From: Spartobacteria bacterium
GTDB taxonomy: Bacteria; Verrucomicrobiota; Verrucomicrobiia; Chthoniobacterales; Chthoniobacteraceae
Assembly (NCBI GenBank): GCA_021324825.1
Contig: JAJPII010000047.1
Location: 124,001 to 188,000, forward strand
DNA: 64,000 nt
Reading direction: 5' to 3'
The stretch's first letter is position 1. Each line of letters opens with the position of its first letter. The position numbers and the translations under genes are program-made. Under the pieces are notes generated by a model that made no database searches, had not been told where the DNA came from, and saw only the letters and a list, made by a program, of their open reading frames with translations. Of this stretch, positions 17,455-26,900 are shown piece after piece.

Positions 17455-17684
17455 ATCGGGCAGAACATCCGGTCAGCCCGTCTTCGGGCGGGTTTGACCC
17501 AGGAATGCGAGGCAGGACTTTGGGGAATCCGCCCGCAGAGCGTGAGCAATATCGAGCGCGGACGACACCCTTTTGGGTGACCACATTCGCTGAGATTTCG
17601 CAGTATCTTGGGACGAGTGCCGATGATTTCCGCTCGGCCTTCAACGCCCGAACAAGAGAGGCGCGAGGATCAAGGAAGGATTAG
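17455..17684 (+). pseudogene. Frameshifted XRE-family transcription regulator
   Basis: From 17,455 one frame reads IGQNIRSARLRAGLTQ, then GIRPQSVSNIERGRHPF, a clear Cro/C1 helix-turn-helix with its SxxS-IE-G motif. It stops at TGA 17,578. The neighbouring frame continues smoothly from there as TTFAEISQYLGTSADDF and ends at TAG 17,684, the usual C-terminal half of such a domain. The shift lies in the run CCCTTTTGGG (17,568-17,577). The start is unclear because no ATG is in frame. One indel in a homopolymer-rich spot could be a true lesion or a sequencing error. Confidence 0.7.
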
Positions 17685-17862
17685 CAAGGCGGCGGAGCCC
17701 GTCGGTGCCTTGAGCCGTTTTGTCCTCTGACTAGCGCCCTGACCGTCCCCTGGCCACCCTTTGGATAAAATAGACACCATTTTCCAACTGGCTCCCCAAC
17801 TGGCTCTAATTAATCGACTTCGTTGGAGGAATCGCTTGCCTTTTCTTCGGAGCGAAGAGTAA

Positions 17863-18555
17863 ATGTTGAAGATGCACGCGAAACAAATTTGTATTATGAC
17901 ATTAACGTTAATGGTTCGGTCGAGCTATGCCGATATCGTGGAAGTTACAAAGACCGAGCAATCGACAGGATTCAATCAAATGGTTTCGATGACAACGAAA
18001 AAGATCAAAGGCGATTTCATTCGGATTGAGACGAGAAGCGACCCTGAGAGGCCCACTGGCATGGAGGTTCACATCGAAAACAACAGGACAGGCGAGGACA
18101 TTATCCTCTGGCCCGTTAGCAAAACCTATAAAGTCAAGCGGAAGAGCGATGAAAAGGAGGGGATGGAAATGACGGTGCAGAGTCTCAAAAAGACCGGGGT
18201 GATTACGGCCGTGAGGCCCTTGCTTGAGCCCACCGGCAAGTCCGAGATGATGAATGGATACCAAGCAGATATCTACACGTGCGCTATCCCTTCGCGTACG
18301 AGCACTTATTGGTTAGCCCAGGATTTGGCGAAATTTGTTCCCTTACTGGCCGCTTCGCATAAGCTGACGAACACCCCCATCGAAAAACAATTGCCCGATC
18401 CCGCCACCTTTCCGGGAGTGCCGGTGCATACGGTTCTGGAGCAATCCATTGGCGGATTGAAGGTAACCGTCACGACCGACTTGGTTTCGCTGAAGGAGGA
18501 GAATCTCAGTGATTCAGAATTCCAGGTGCCGCCAGATTACAAAAAAGTGAAGTAG
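17863..18555 (+). CDS. Secreted DUF4412-like protein
   Basis: 230 residues. The N-terminus is a signal-peptide-like segment (KQICIMTLTLMVRSSYADI). The mature part has the layout of outer-membrane or lipoprotein-carrier-like DUF4412 proteins. A motif of the type GDFIRIETRS comes first, then ENNRTGEDIILWPVSKTYKV. GYQADIYTC and STYWLAQDL follow (a disulphide or ligand loop), then LKVTVTTDLVSL and a C-terminal SDSEFQVPPDYKKV. The last motif is typical of proteins that report modification of a lipoprotein or periplasmic state. Its role next to defence genes is unclear. Confidence 0.5.
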   Translation: MLKMHAKQICIMTLTLMVRSSYADIVEVTKTEQSTGFNQMVSMTTKKIKGDFIRIETRSDPERPTGMEVHIENNRTGEDIILWPVSKTYKVKRKSDEKEGMEMTVQSLKKTGVITAVRPLLEPTGKSEMMNGYQADIYTCAIPSRTSTYWLAQDLAKFVPLLAASHKLTNTPIEKQLPDPATFPGVPVHTVLEQSIGGLKVTVTTDLVSLKEENLSDSEFQVPPDYKKVK

Positions 18556-18560
18556 GAGGC

Positions 18561-21500
18561 CTATCTCCCTGACGGTTCGCCGCCGATCAGTCCGTCTTCA
18601 CTCAACCGCCACGGGTCCCTTTGCCGGACGAGGGCGCTGATCTCCATTGGGGATCGCATCTCCAGAGGCAGGCGAATCACGATGACCGCTCCGATGCCTT
18701 CATCCGTCCTGATAGCGGCTTCCCCGGATTCACTGGCGATGGTTAAAATAGAATGTTCGTCCGGGCTAAATGTGGCTTTCAGGCCCGAGAATCGAGCGAG
18801 CTGTTCAGCATGAAGAACGTCCCATATGACGACGCCCTCCGGCGTGGCGGTCAAGGCGAGGGCACCATCCCGGCTAAGTTCGAACGAATCTACGAAAGTG
18901 GCTCCGCATTGAAGAGTGGCCAGCAACCGCCCGTCGTGCGCGGCCCAGATTTTGGCTGACCCATCCCCTCCCGCTGAGATTACGCGCGAACCATCGGTGT
19001 TGAAACTCGCGTCCAGCATCGCAAAGGAGTGGCCCGCGATGTCCGCGATCAGTTTCCCGCTTTTCACCTCCCAAACCTTTCCGGATCCCCCGTCTATCGT
19101 AAAAATGAATTTCCCATCCGGGCTGAAAACCGGCGCGCCCGTCTGGTTGGGTCCTTTTCCGGATGAGAGCAACCTCCCGGCCATCTTACCCGACGCGGCA
19201 TCCCAGAGGATGACCGTATGGTCTGGGGCGACCGTGGCGATTTTTTTTAAATCCGGGCTGAATACGGCATCGGTAGCCAAGTGTTTGGCAGCGTGGAGGG
19301 AAAGAATGGTGCGGCCGCTGCCGGAATCGTAAATGACGGGATCGAAATCTTTGGCGGCTACGATGAACTTCGAGCCATCGGACGAGAAATGGACGGCTGT
19401 GCCGTCGACGGTAGCGATGACTTGGCCGCTCGCAGCATTCCAGAGGCGAACGCGGTTATGGCCCACGGCGGCAGCGAGGCGGCCTCCATCCCGATTCATG
19501 GCGAGCCGCAGCACGTATAAATCCGGTGTGGCGATCCTGCGCATCAGCCGGTTCGTTTCGGCGTCGAAGATGCAGATGGTGTCGAAACTCGCTGTCACGA
19601 TTTGCCGCCCGTCTCTGCTATAAAAAGCCTGCGACACAGGCTTGTCCGATCCGCCGCTGGGAAGCCGGTCCGGCATGTTTGGGTTCCAGAGTGACACGAT
19701 GCCCGACCCGCTCAATGACGCGATCCAGCAACCATCGCGGCTGATGTCGAGAATGCTCACGTCACTCTTCAAAGGGCCGGCCTGTCCTTGGGGCTGAAGG
19801 GTAAAAAGTGGGCTTCCGGTGGCGGCGTCCCAGATGCGCGAAGTGCCGTCCCAACTCGTGCTGATGATCCGGCGTCCATCCGCTGTCACCCGCGCGTTGG
19901 TAACGGTGTCCGTATGCCCGCTTAGTGTAGCAACGACTTTTGGTGAGAGGGCGTCGCGAATGATGACGGTATTGTCCGGCCCCAACGAAACAAACAGCAC
20001 CTTATCACCGTTCTCGCCGAAAAACGCTTGGCAAACGCGTTCCGATGAATTGTTCGTAGCGACCTTCCGGCCGCTGGCGCAATCCCAGACCACGACATCT
20101 CGATGGAAGGTCGTGGTAACCAAGTGCTTAGCGTCAGGACTCAGAACCGCATCAAGCACGCTGTCCCCGGCATCCAAAGAAAGAAGGGCCTTTCCAGTTT
20201 GCGCGTCCCAGATTTTGACAGAGCCGTCCGTGCTGGCGGTCACGATGCGGGAGGCGTCGCGGCTGAAAAAAGCAAGAACGACGGAAGCTTCATGGCCACG
20301 GAGAGTCAGCAGCAGCGAACCGGTTTCCGTATCCCAGACCTTCGCGGTATTATCCACGCTCGCCGTGATGGCGCGACGGCTATCTGTGGAAAAACGGGCG
20401 CTTTTAATGTCCATCTCGTGGCCCTGGAGTCTTTGCAGAATGCGGCCAGTTCCCGCATCGAGGATCCATGCATTTCCCTCGTAGCTGGCGATGACGCGGC
20501 GCCCGTCGAGACTCAATGCCAGATGCTGGATCGAAGGCAGCGCGGGGTCCAACGGGACGACGGTCCGGCCGGTTGCCACGTCTCGAAAGGCCGCAGTCCC
20601 ATCCGTATAGGAAACCAGCAATCGCTTTCCATCCGGGCAGAAGGATACGTTTTTGATGCCCTTGCCATTCCCCGAGAAAGAGGTACTCTTCGCATCCAGC
20701 GGCTCCGTAGCACGCGCCAGCAAGAAGCGCAACGCCGGCCGAGTATCGCCCAAGGAGTAGGCTTCACTCAGATAAGGTAGAGCTCGCAGCCCGTCCCCTG
20801 CTAGAAGTTGCTGCCGCCCGTGATCGATGTCCCGTTCGATCAGTGCCGCACGAGCCTGGCGGATTTTTGCCTGTTCCTGGATCTCCCAGAGACTGAGACC
20901 GGCAAGGCAAACGACTGATGCCAAAGCGCTCCATTGCAAGCGACGCCGCTGGGTGCGCCTGCGTTCCCGCTGCCTGAGATCGTCGTAATTGACACCCAAG
21001 ATGCCGGCAATGAGCTTGAGTCGGGCGTTCGCACGCCCATCTTGACCCGGGCGCGCATCTGCGGCGATGGGTTCGGAGCGCTGATCCGTCAGCCGTCCAT
21101 CCGATCCAAGGTGGTAACGGAGCGCCTCCCCAAAACATTCCTGCGACTCGCTTTCCGGGCGGTCTGCTGCGTTCGGTTCGCCGTCCACGATGAGGCAGAG
21201 CACGCGGTCTTCGCGGCCAAAGGACTTAAATTGAAGAATCTCTTCTTTAACCCATCTCGAATGCGCCGAGCGGGGAGAACAGATAACGATGAGAAATCGC
21301 GACTGCCGAAGCGCTTCTCTTAACTGGGCTCCAAGATCGGCGGACGTCGGCAACTCCTCGCGATCCCGGAAGACCGGAAAGATTCGCGGGGGCACTTTGC
21401 CGTGGCGTGACGCCGTTCCGACCAAACGTCTCGGAACGCGATAGGTTTCCAAAGCGCGGTGCAACCAATCACCCCAGGTTTTGTCCGTATGGCTGTAGCT

Positions 21501-21623
21501 GATAAAGGCGGCGTATTTGAAGTCCCCGTTGATTTGCGGCTGCGGCGTTTGAGGGAACTCCATGCTGGTCGAACTGGCGATTTCGGGCGTTAGTCTCTTT
21601 ATTAAACGACAACGTAAGTTCAT
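18561..21623 (-). CDS. TIR domain fused to a membrane helix and WD40 propellers
   Basis: 1020 residues from ATG at 21623; an in-frame ATG at 21563 is an equally possible start. The TIR domain spans about residues 35-165: KYAAFISYSHTDKTW, FPVFRDREELPTSADL, SRFLIVICSPRSAHSRWVKEE. A short helical region and one membrane helix follow (LQWSALASVVCLAGLSLWEI, about 230-250). The rest is roughly a dozen WD40-type blades (VKIWDAQTG, VWDTETG, IWDAATG, LWNAASG). TIR domains of this type can hydrolyse NAD+ or make cyclic ADP-ribose signals, and the propeller would sense a partner at the membrane. There is no adjacent SLOG/ThsA gene, so this is not a Thoeris locus. Convergent with the DUF4412-like gene. 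Confidence 0.85.
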   Translation of the reverse strand: MNLRCRLIKRLTPEIASSTSMEFPQTPQPQINGDFKYAAFISYSHTDKTWGDWLHRALETYRVPRRLVGTASRHGKVPPRIFPVFRDREELPTSADLGAQLREALRQSRFLIVICSPRSAHSRWVKEEILQFKSFGREDRVLCLIVDGEPNAADRPESESQECFGEALRYHLGSDGRLTDQRSEPIAADARPGQDGRANARLKLIAGILGVNYDDLRQRERRRTQRRRLQWSALASVVCLAGLSLWEIQEQAKIRQARAALIERDIDHGRQQLLAGDGLRALPYLSEAYSLGDTRPALRFLLARATEPLDAKSTSFSGNGKGIKNVSFCPDGKRLLVSYTDGTAAFRDVATGRTVVPLDPALPSIQHLALSLDGRRVIASYEGNAWILDAGTGRILQRLQGHEMDIKSARFSTDSRRAITASVDNTAKVWDTETGSLLLTLRGHEASVVLAFFSRDASRIVTASTDGSVKIWDAQTGKALLSLDAGDSVLDAVLSPDAKHLVTTTFHRDVVVWDCASGRKVATNNSSERVCQAFFGENGDKVLFVSLGPDNTVIIRDALSPKVVATLSGHTDTVTNARVTADGRRIISTSWDGTSRIWDAATGSPLFTLQPQGQAGPLKSDVSILDISRDGCWIASLSGSGIVSLWNPNMPDRLPSGGSDKPVSQAFYSRDGRQIVTASFDTICIFDAETNRLMRRIATPDLYVLRLAMNRDGGRLAAAVGHNRVRLWNAASGQVIATVDGTAVHFSSDGSKFIVAAKDFDPVIYDSGSGRTILSLHAAKHLATDAVFSPDLKKIATVAPDHTVILWDAASGKMAGRLLSSGKGPNQTGAPVFSPDGKFIFTIDGGSGKVWEVKSGKLIADIAGHSFAMLDASFNTDGSRVISAGGDGSAKIWAAHDGRLLATLQCGATFVDSFELSRDGALALTATPEGVVIWDVLHAEQLARFSGLKATFSPDEHSILTIASESGEAAIRTDEGIGAVIVIRLPLEMRSPMEISALVRQRDPWRLSEDGLIGGEPSGR

Positions 21624-21971
21624 CTTCTGAACGCGTCGAGCCTTTCATCCTAAAACGTCGAGATTCATTCGCGCCCGCCAAGAAATCAGAACATTACAAC
21701 CCTAAATTGTCACTTCGCTTTTGAGTGGGTAAAATCTCTCCTTTTTTGAAGCAGAACTCCACTCATGCATGTCCCTTGTCCAGGGTCAGGCCAGAGGGGT
21801 GGTAAAGAAGGGCCCGCGATCCCCTCGGCTGAAACACCGCTCCCGCCAAACGCCAGCCAGGAATCCCCCTTCGCAAGTTTACCACGGCGCCCAGCGAAAC
21901 ATTGCTCCACATACGGAGCCATTGTCGCGAGCGGAAAGCCTCAGTTTTGTGCCCAGAAAAGCACAAGACTC
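21624..21971. other. Intergenic region with a long imperfect inverted repeat ahead of XRE gene 1
   Basis: 348 nt without a credible gene. GTGGTAAA (21,799-21,806) pairs with TTTACCAC (21,878-21,885). After a 5-nt bulge the pairing continues between GAAGGG and CCCTTC. The structure lies 87 nt upstream of a small XRE gene and could be an operator or transcript hairpin. It also contains the divergent promoter region for the TIR-WD40 gene. Confidence 0.35.
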
Positions 21972-22250
21972 ATGAAATTCAGAAACATCATTGGACCTCA
22001 ATTGCGCAAGCTTCGCTACGCACGTCACTGGTCTCAAAGCAAACTCGCGATCAAGCTGCAATGCGCCGGATGGGATGTCTCCCGCAGCACCGTGTCAAAG
22101 ATCGAAGCACGGCTCAAATTCGTTCTGGATTTCCAACTGGAGTATTTGACGAACGTAATGAATGTTGAATTGAAGGAGTTGTTCCCCGCGCAGATGGCTC
22201 GGGAAACAGTGCATGATCGACTTGAACGGCTGATGAACAGCAGGTTCTGA
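21972..22250 (+). CDS. Small XRE-family regulator, copy 1
   Basis: 92 residues from ATG at 21972; the frame stays open upstream but that part is not protein-like. The whole protein is one helix-turn-helix of the Cro/C1 type: IGPQLRKLRYARHWSQSKLA, then GWDVSRSTVSKIEARLKFV, where the recognition helix has S-STVSKIE. The C-terminus (VLDFQLEYLTNVMNVEL) matches the capping helix. It is related to the XRE gene at 23,136 (shared GWD-SRS-VSKIE). It may regulate neighbouring defence genes. Confidence 0.8.
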   Translation: MKFRNIIGPQLRKLRYARHWSQSKLAIKLQCAGWDVSRSTVSKIEARLKFVLDFQLEYLTNVMNVELKELFPAQMARETVHDRLERLMNSRF

Positions 22251-22397
22251 CACTTGGTATCCCTGCAAGTCGATCCGCATGGGGCAACCCCGGGCCAGAA
22301 CCTGGAACGGCAAAAAATCGTCGCCAGTGGCTCGGCATTGAAATAGCCTGGGTAAGAAATCGGGCCAGTGAACTGCCCCCCTTGGTCGCTGAATTAA

Positions 22398-22733
22398 ATG
22401 AAGTCACCAACCATAGAATCCTCCTTCAAGCTTCTCCGCGCTATCGAGGGGCTCTTGCAGTGCGCAGAGATGCAGAGAGATGACGTCTCGGAAGCCACTC
22501 ATCAACTCATCGACGGAGTCCTAGAGGCCGCCGCGCAGGTGAAAAGGGAATGCGAGTTCCCAGAACGCAGGGAGATCATTGAATTCTTCGCAAAGCGCTT
22601 TGCCGAGGAAGACCGGGAAACGGTGGTGAAGCGAATCGTGGCCTTGGTCGGCACTCTTTCCAATGAGGAGTTGTACGCCGGCTTTGAAGAAGCTCGGGAG
22701 ATGGATAGCGGTCTCGACCAGGGCCGGGCGTGA
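22398..22733 (+). CDS. Small acidic helical protein of unknown function
   Basis: 111 residues, nearly all helix and strongly charged (LLRAIEGLLQCAEMQRDD, HQLIDGVLEAAAQVKRECEFPERREIIEFFAKRFAEEDRETVVKRIVALVG). No family is recognised. It lies between the two small XRE genes on the same strand and may belong to their transcription unit, although the gaps (147 and 402 nt) are long. Confidence 0.5.
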   Translation: MKSPTIESSFKLLRAIEGLLQCAEMQRDDVSEATHQLIDGVLEAAAQVKRECEFPERREIIEFFAKRFAEEDRETVVKRIVALVGTLSNEELYAGFEEAREMDSGLDQGRA

Positions 22734-23053
22734 CCGGTTGGTCGCCCGCCTCTGCGCTCGGCTCCGTTCAAGGGCCAGATTATCTGGCGGAACCCGCCTT
22801 GGCTAGGACATCCCTACGCAAGTGCGGCGGTCCAAGCCGCTTAAAAGCCTGAGTAACTCACTCGCGGTCATCCAAGCCGCCCGGAAATACCCCGGTTCGA
22901 TGTCCTTGCCGCTTCCTGCGCCATAAGACCTAGCGTCAGTGCCCTTCGGAATGAATACGCCGAATTCCGTTCGAGGAGCCTTGCATCCAGCTTCCCAAAA
23001 TCCGCCCCTGCCGTGGGGCTTCCATTCAAAAAGCGCGTGAGTGTCCCACCGGG

Positions 23054-23077
23054 AAATTGCCACCAGGTGGGCAATTT
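23054..23077. promoter_or_regulatory. Palindromic operator-like site upstream of XRE gene 2
   Basis: AAATTGCC (23,054-23,061) and GGCAATTT (23,070-23,077) form a perfect 8-bp inverted repeat with an 8-nt spacer, 58 nt before the start of the XRE gene. This is the size and symmetry expected for a dimeric Cro/C1 regulator, so autoregulation is a reasonable inference. It lies in a 402-nt gap (22,734-23,135) where I see no other supported feature. Confidence 0.5.
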
Positions 23078-23135
23078 GCATGCGCTGTGCAGTTGTGCCG
23101 CTGCTGGGCATGGGGCGTTCACCCCTTGGACGGGC

Positions 23136-23417
23136 ATGGTTTACAAAAATGTCGTCGGTCGCCTCGTTGCCCGGATCAGATACGACCGCAGTCTATCGCA
23201 GGCGGGTCTGGCGAGAGAATTGCAGAAAGCGGGATGGGACATCAGCCGCAGCGAAGTATCCAAGATTGAAGGGCGGATACGGGAAGTAAAGGATTGGCAG
23301 ATGATGTTCCTGGTGCGCGTTCTCGACGCGCGGCACGAGTCATTCTACCCCAAACTCGACGAGAAGGAACGATTCTCCGACGCTTTCCACAAACTCATGC
23401 ACAAAAAAACGTCATAG
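23136..23417 (+). CDS. Small XRE-family regulator, copy 2
   Basis: 93 residues from ATG at 23136. The frame runs open to 23,013 but the extra residues lack protein character. The helix-turn-helix is VGRLVARIRYDRSLSQAGLA followed by GWDISRSEVSKIEGRIREV. It parallels copy 1 almost position by position (GWD, SRS, VSKIE, then a basic segment and V-DFQ/V-DWQ), so the two are diverged paralogues. The C-terminal tail is Lys-rich. A palindrome at 23,054-23,077 is a likely binding site. Confidence 0.8.
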   Translation: MVYKNVVGRLVARIRYDRSLSQAGLARELQKAGWDISRSEVSKIEGRIREVKDWQMMFLVRVLDARHESFYPKLDEKERFSDAFHKLMHKKTS

Positions 23418-23529
23418 CAGGTCTGGTTGTTGCCGACCAAAAGGAGGCTGCGTCTGAATTCCGCAACCCGCCGCGGCGGCTGCCATCTCCCACGCATTTC
23501 ATGGATGGAATCCTTGCCGACCACCATCG

Positions 23530-23862
23530 CTTCTCCGCGTGAATCCTTAAGCGCCTCTTGTCTTCGGCGAGCGAGCACGGTCAAGGTGGAGATCGGCGGT
23601 GCGAAGGTGGGGGCGATTCTACCTTGACGGCGCACAGCGAGCCATATAATCGAGGCGCGATTCACGCGAACCGGTCGGCCTTTGAAAATTCGCGCGTTAT
23701 GCGCTGAGAAATGAACGGCGTGATCGCCGAAACGGGATGTGGCCGCGCAGCTTGCGGAGCGGCGACATCATTCGGGGGCGGGAAGGGAGCGCAAAGTCTT
23801 TGGCTTCAGAGCGCGCCAGCCGCAACGAAGTGGTGGAGCCAAAGTCTTTGCGCAGGGGAGGA
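23530..23862. repeat. 0.33-kb structured repeat, copy A
   Basis: The segment is clearly homologous (roughly 80-85% by eye) to 50,706-51,050. It carries nested inverted repeats. Outer arms are CGCGTGAATC/GATTCACGCG (23,536 and 23,659) and GCGCCTC/GAGGCGC (23,551 and 23,652). An inner arm TCAAGGT/ACCTTGA lies at 23,581 and 23,621. A second hairpin pairs GCAAAGTCTTTGGCT (23,787) with AGCCAAAGTCTTTGC (23,837). Both copies sit immediately downstream of the last gene of a large minus-strand defence operon. No protein reading frame is shared beyond a short MNGVIAET stub. Confidence 0.75.
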
Positions 23863-23907
23863 ATTATTTGAAAGCTCTCCCCTGAAACATGGCTTTCGCT
23901 GCCTGTT

Positions 23908-26900
23908 CTATGCGTTGAAGTCCCGCTTGATCAGTAGCCCTTCCCCATCCACCGCTACTTCTTCAACGGAGCCGTCTTTGAAAATGACGCAGAAGCGGGT
24001 CTCGGAAATCCTCACGAAGCTGGTGATTTCTTGCTCGAAATAGATGTGTGAAAAGAAAGTCCCCTTAAAAGGGTCCACCAGGCAAAGGCCAAAATGATGG
24101 AAAGAGTCTTCGCCGCGGGGTACCGTCACACCCACTAAGAATGAGCTATTGTTCAAGCTATAGGCAGCCAGCGAGGAGAGCTTGTTGTGGTTTGCAACTG
24201 TGGGGTGAAATTTCTTTTCGGCTACATCGATCCAACCGACCAAGCCTTTGACCCAATCTATCAACACCACTTTGTTCAACCACTCAAATGGAACGCCACG
24301 CTGAATGTGGTAACCCTCGGAACGCTCGGGCATGGCATCCCTTTCAAAACTCTGCCAGGAATCTTTCTTCAAATCCCATAAACCAAGTCGGTCACCAGAC
24401 TGACTCGGGAGCACCATCCAGCTTCCTGAAACTGCAAAATTTTCCGATTGCAACTCAAAGGAATCGACATTTCGGATTTTGCTGATTTTTCGTTCAGCAA
24501 GGTTGATATGAACAAGAATGTTCGGATAGGCGGAACCTACCGCTTCACCGGGAACATCAGGACGGGCGCACACCATTCCCCAGCGCTTCTGATGTGCGGA
24601 AGACATCGGCGTCTCCGAATTTTCCAAACGATGGTTTTTATTCTCAGTTTCCCATGAAGGTCCCACAATGATTTCTTCCCAATTAATCTCAGGATGCCGC
24701 TTGATAAGATGCGTCCGGAAAAGGAGCTTTCCGGTTGCCTTGCAAACTTCATCCAGGACAAAACCTTGACGAGGTACCCACAATACCTCCGCATCAAGAA
24801 GAGGTATGCCGCTATATTTCCCAAGGAGGTCAACCTCTCCATCGATGGTGCCCCTCACGAGATCGGGTCCATCAAGCTTTAGAATTTCCCACTCCAGCGA
24901 ATCGTAAAAAAACTCGTGCCAATCAGGATTGCGATCCTGCTGGCTCACTGCCACTTCGCGTAAACCCACAGCGACAGGCAACGGGTCCAGTTCTTCATTC
25001 AGCGAGAATCTTGGGGTGTCCATTATCACGTCTGAACTAACAGATCGGCAAAGATCCACCACACTGAACGCTTCGGTATCGGTCCGGACCATTAGAAAGC
25101 GTCCGTCGATTGTGAAAACCAGGCATGGAGTTGGACCAGGAACCTCAGCGCCGGCTTTGCACAGAACGTAGCCAATCAATTGACCAACCTGGACATCAAA
25201 TACTCGCAGTTCGCCATTCCTCTCCAAAATGGCGAGCATACGGCCGTCTGCCGAAAAGGCCGCCACCGCCTCCGCTGAAACATCCGAAAAGCGTCTAAAT
25301 ACCTTTCCGCTGGAAAGCTCATAGAGTTGCCTACGGAGGTAAAAAAAGCGACCGCTCGGCGAAATGATGAAGTTCCTCGGTTTGTCGTCCGATTCAGGAT
25401 AGTTTCGAATGGCCGACCATGACGCTTGCCCGCGATATTGGAACTCCGCGATTGGAGTCCAAAGCTCGAAGCTTCTGTAGTCCAGAAAGACAGCGAATGC
25501 ACCGAACTCTGTCAGTCTCGCACCGATAAGCTCCTCCCCGGTGGGCGGATCGCAAAGCGCCACGTTTTTGGCCATGTCTATGTAGTGGTAACGGGGGCCA
25601 CAAATGGCGTGAGTGAATTCGGGGTTGACAGCGGCTAAATTTGACTTTTCCGGGACATTGAGGTCATTTGCGATACCATCCCAACGCACAATTTGCATTT
25701 TGTTGTCCACCGAGGCGATTAATTGTCCGCCATCTCCGCTTAAAGCGCAGAGATAGACATCTTTTGCATCAGGGAGTGAAAGCGTTCGCACCACACGATT
25801 CTCCAGCCAATTCCACAAGACCAGAGTTGGCGGCAGCGGAGAACGCCGTTCACGAGGCTCGGCGTAAGCCAGTAATGGCGCCATCGAGGCAAATTGAAAG
25901 GAGTGGTTCCATTGCCTGTGAATGATCTCCCCATAAAAATGATGCTTCCGGCCGGGATTGAGTCTGGATAGAAAGGGGCCGGTGTCCTCAGCAAGGAGTT
26001 GCCGTGCTCTGAGTAGGAGTGAAGAGGTTTTAAGCATGCCGGAATTGAAGATGCACATAGCCAACGCTTTGTCTAAAAAGTCCGGGAGGGCTGAGATTTC
26101 ATCCAGAGCGGTGCGTGAGGATTTCAGGAAAGATTCAAACTCCCAGAGAGCCTTGGCGGATTGGTCTATGGGAATCTCTGACTCGATTCCCCCCAACGCG
26201 TCGTTGTAAGAAATGTACACACGTCTTATAGCCTGTAGTGCCTTGCTGGTGTCGAAAACTCCTTTGAACCAATCATCGGGAAGCGGGCTACGCAGCCGCT
26301 CCTTTTCCTCCACCTCGGCCTTTTCCTGATATTCAAACAGTTCGCGCGCCTCTTTTCTGGTCAATCCTCCCAATATATCAAGTTCTTCTTCGTCCTCTTT
26401 ATCGATGTATCCGGATTCGCGAGCCTCGCTTTCGCATTTTAGAGACTCTGCCCACTCTTCCAAGCGTAAGTTTCGCTCTCCAAGCACACGGCGATCCTCG
26501 TGATTTGGAGCAGCATGCAAATCGAACGACGAGCGCAGAACCTGAAGGCTTTCATCTTCCATCAACTCAAGGCACGTTGCTTGAAATTCGGATATCCTTT
26601 TCGCACGCAGAATCCAGACGAGGAATTCCCAGTCCTCACAAAGACTCACCAGCGTTTTCACCAAGCTCTGTCTACGCGGTGCTGTAGTTTCGTGGTCACC
26701 CGATTTTGCCCGGTGATAGCAATGCGCGATAAAAGGCAGCAATGAGGAGGTCTTAAGATCATCGCCACGCCAGTCAGTGAGCCAAGTTTCCAATCGCGAT
26801 TCGGCCGCAGTGGTCAGTTGGCTTCCTCCCTCACGCGATAGAAGAAAATCCGCCACTCGTTCGTGATAGAGGGTCAACGCCTTCCGAGTCGTTCGGATGA

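Noticed and set aside
17863-18555. Possible surface lipoprotein with a lipobox
   Set aside because: The N-terminal hydrophobic segment has no L-x-x-C motif at the cleavage site, so a plain signal peptide is more likely.
18561-21623. Thoeris system around the TIR protein
   Set aside because: A Thoeris locus needs an adjacent SIR2-SLOG ThsA gene. The neighbours are a DUF4412-like protein and XRE regulators.
22803-23111. 102-codon minus-strand frame in the gap before XRE gene 2
   Set aside because: It covers the palindromic operator, has no ribosome site or recognisable motif, and could be chance.
23711-24043. Short frames starting MNGVIAET in both structured repeats (also 50,885-51,103)
   Set aside because: The shared start is followed by different frames in the two copies, so the similarity is at nucleotide level and not protein.
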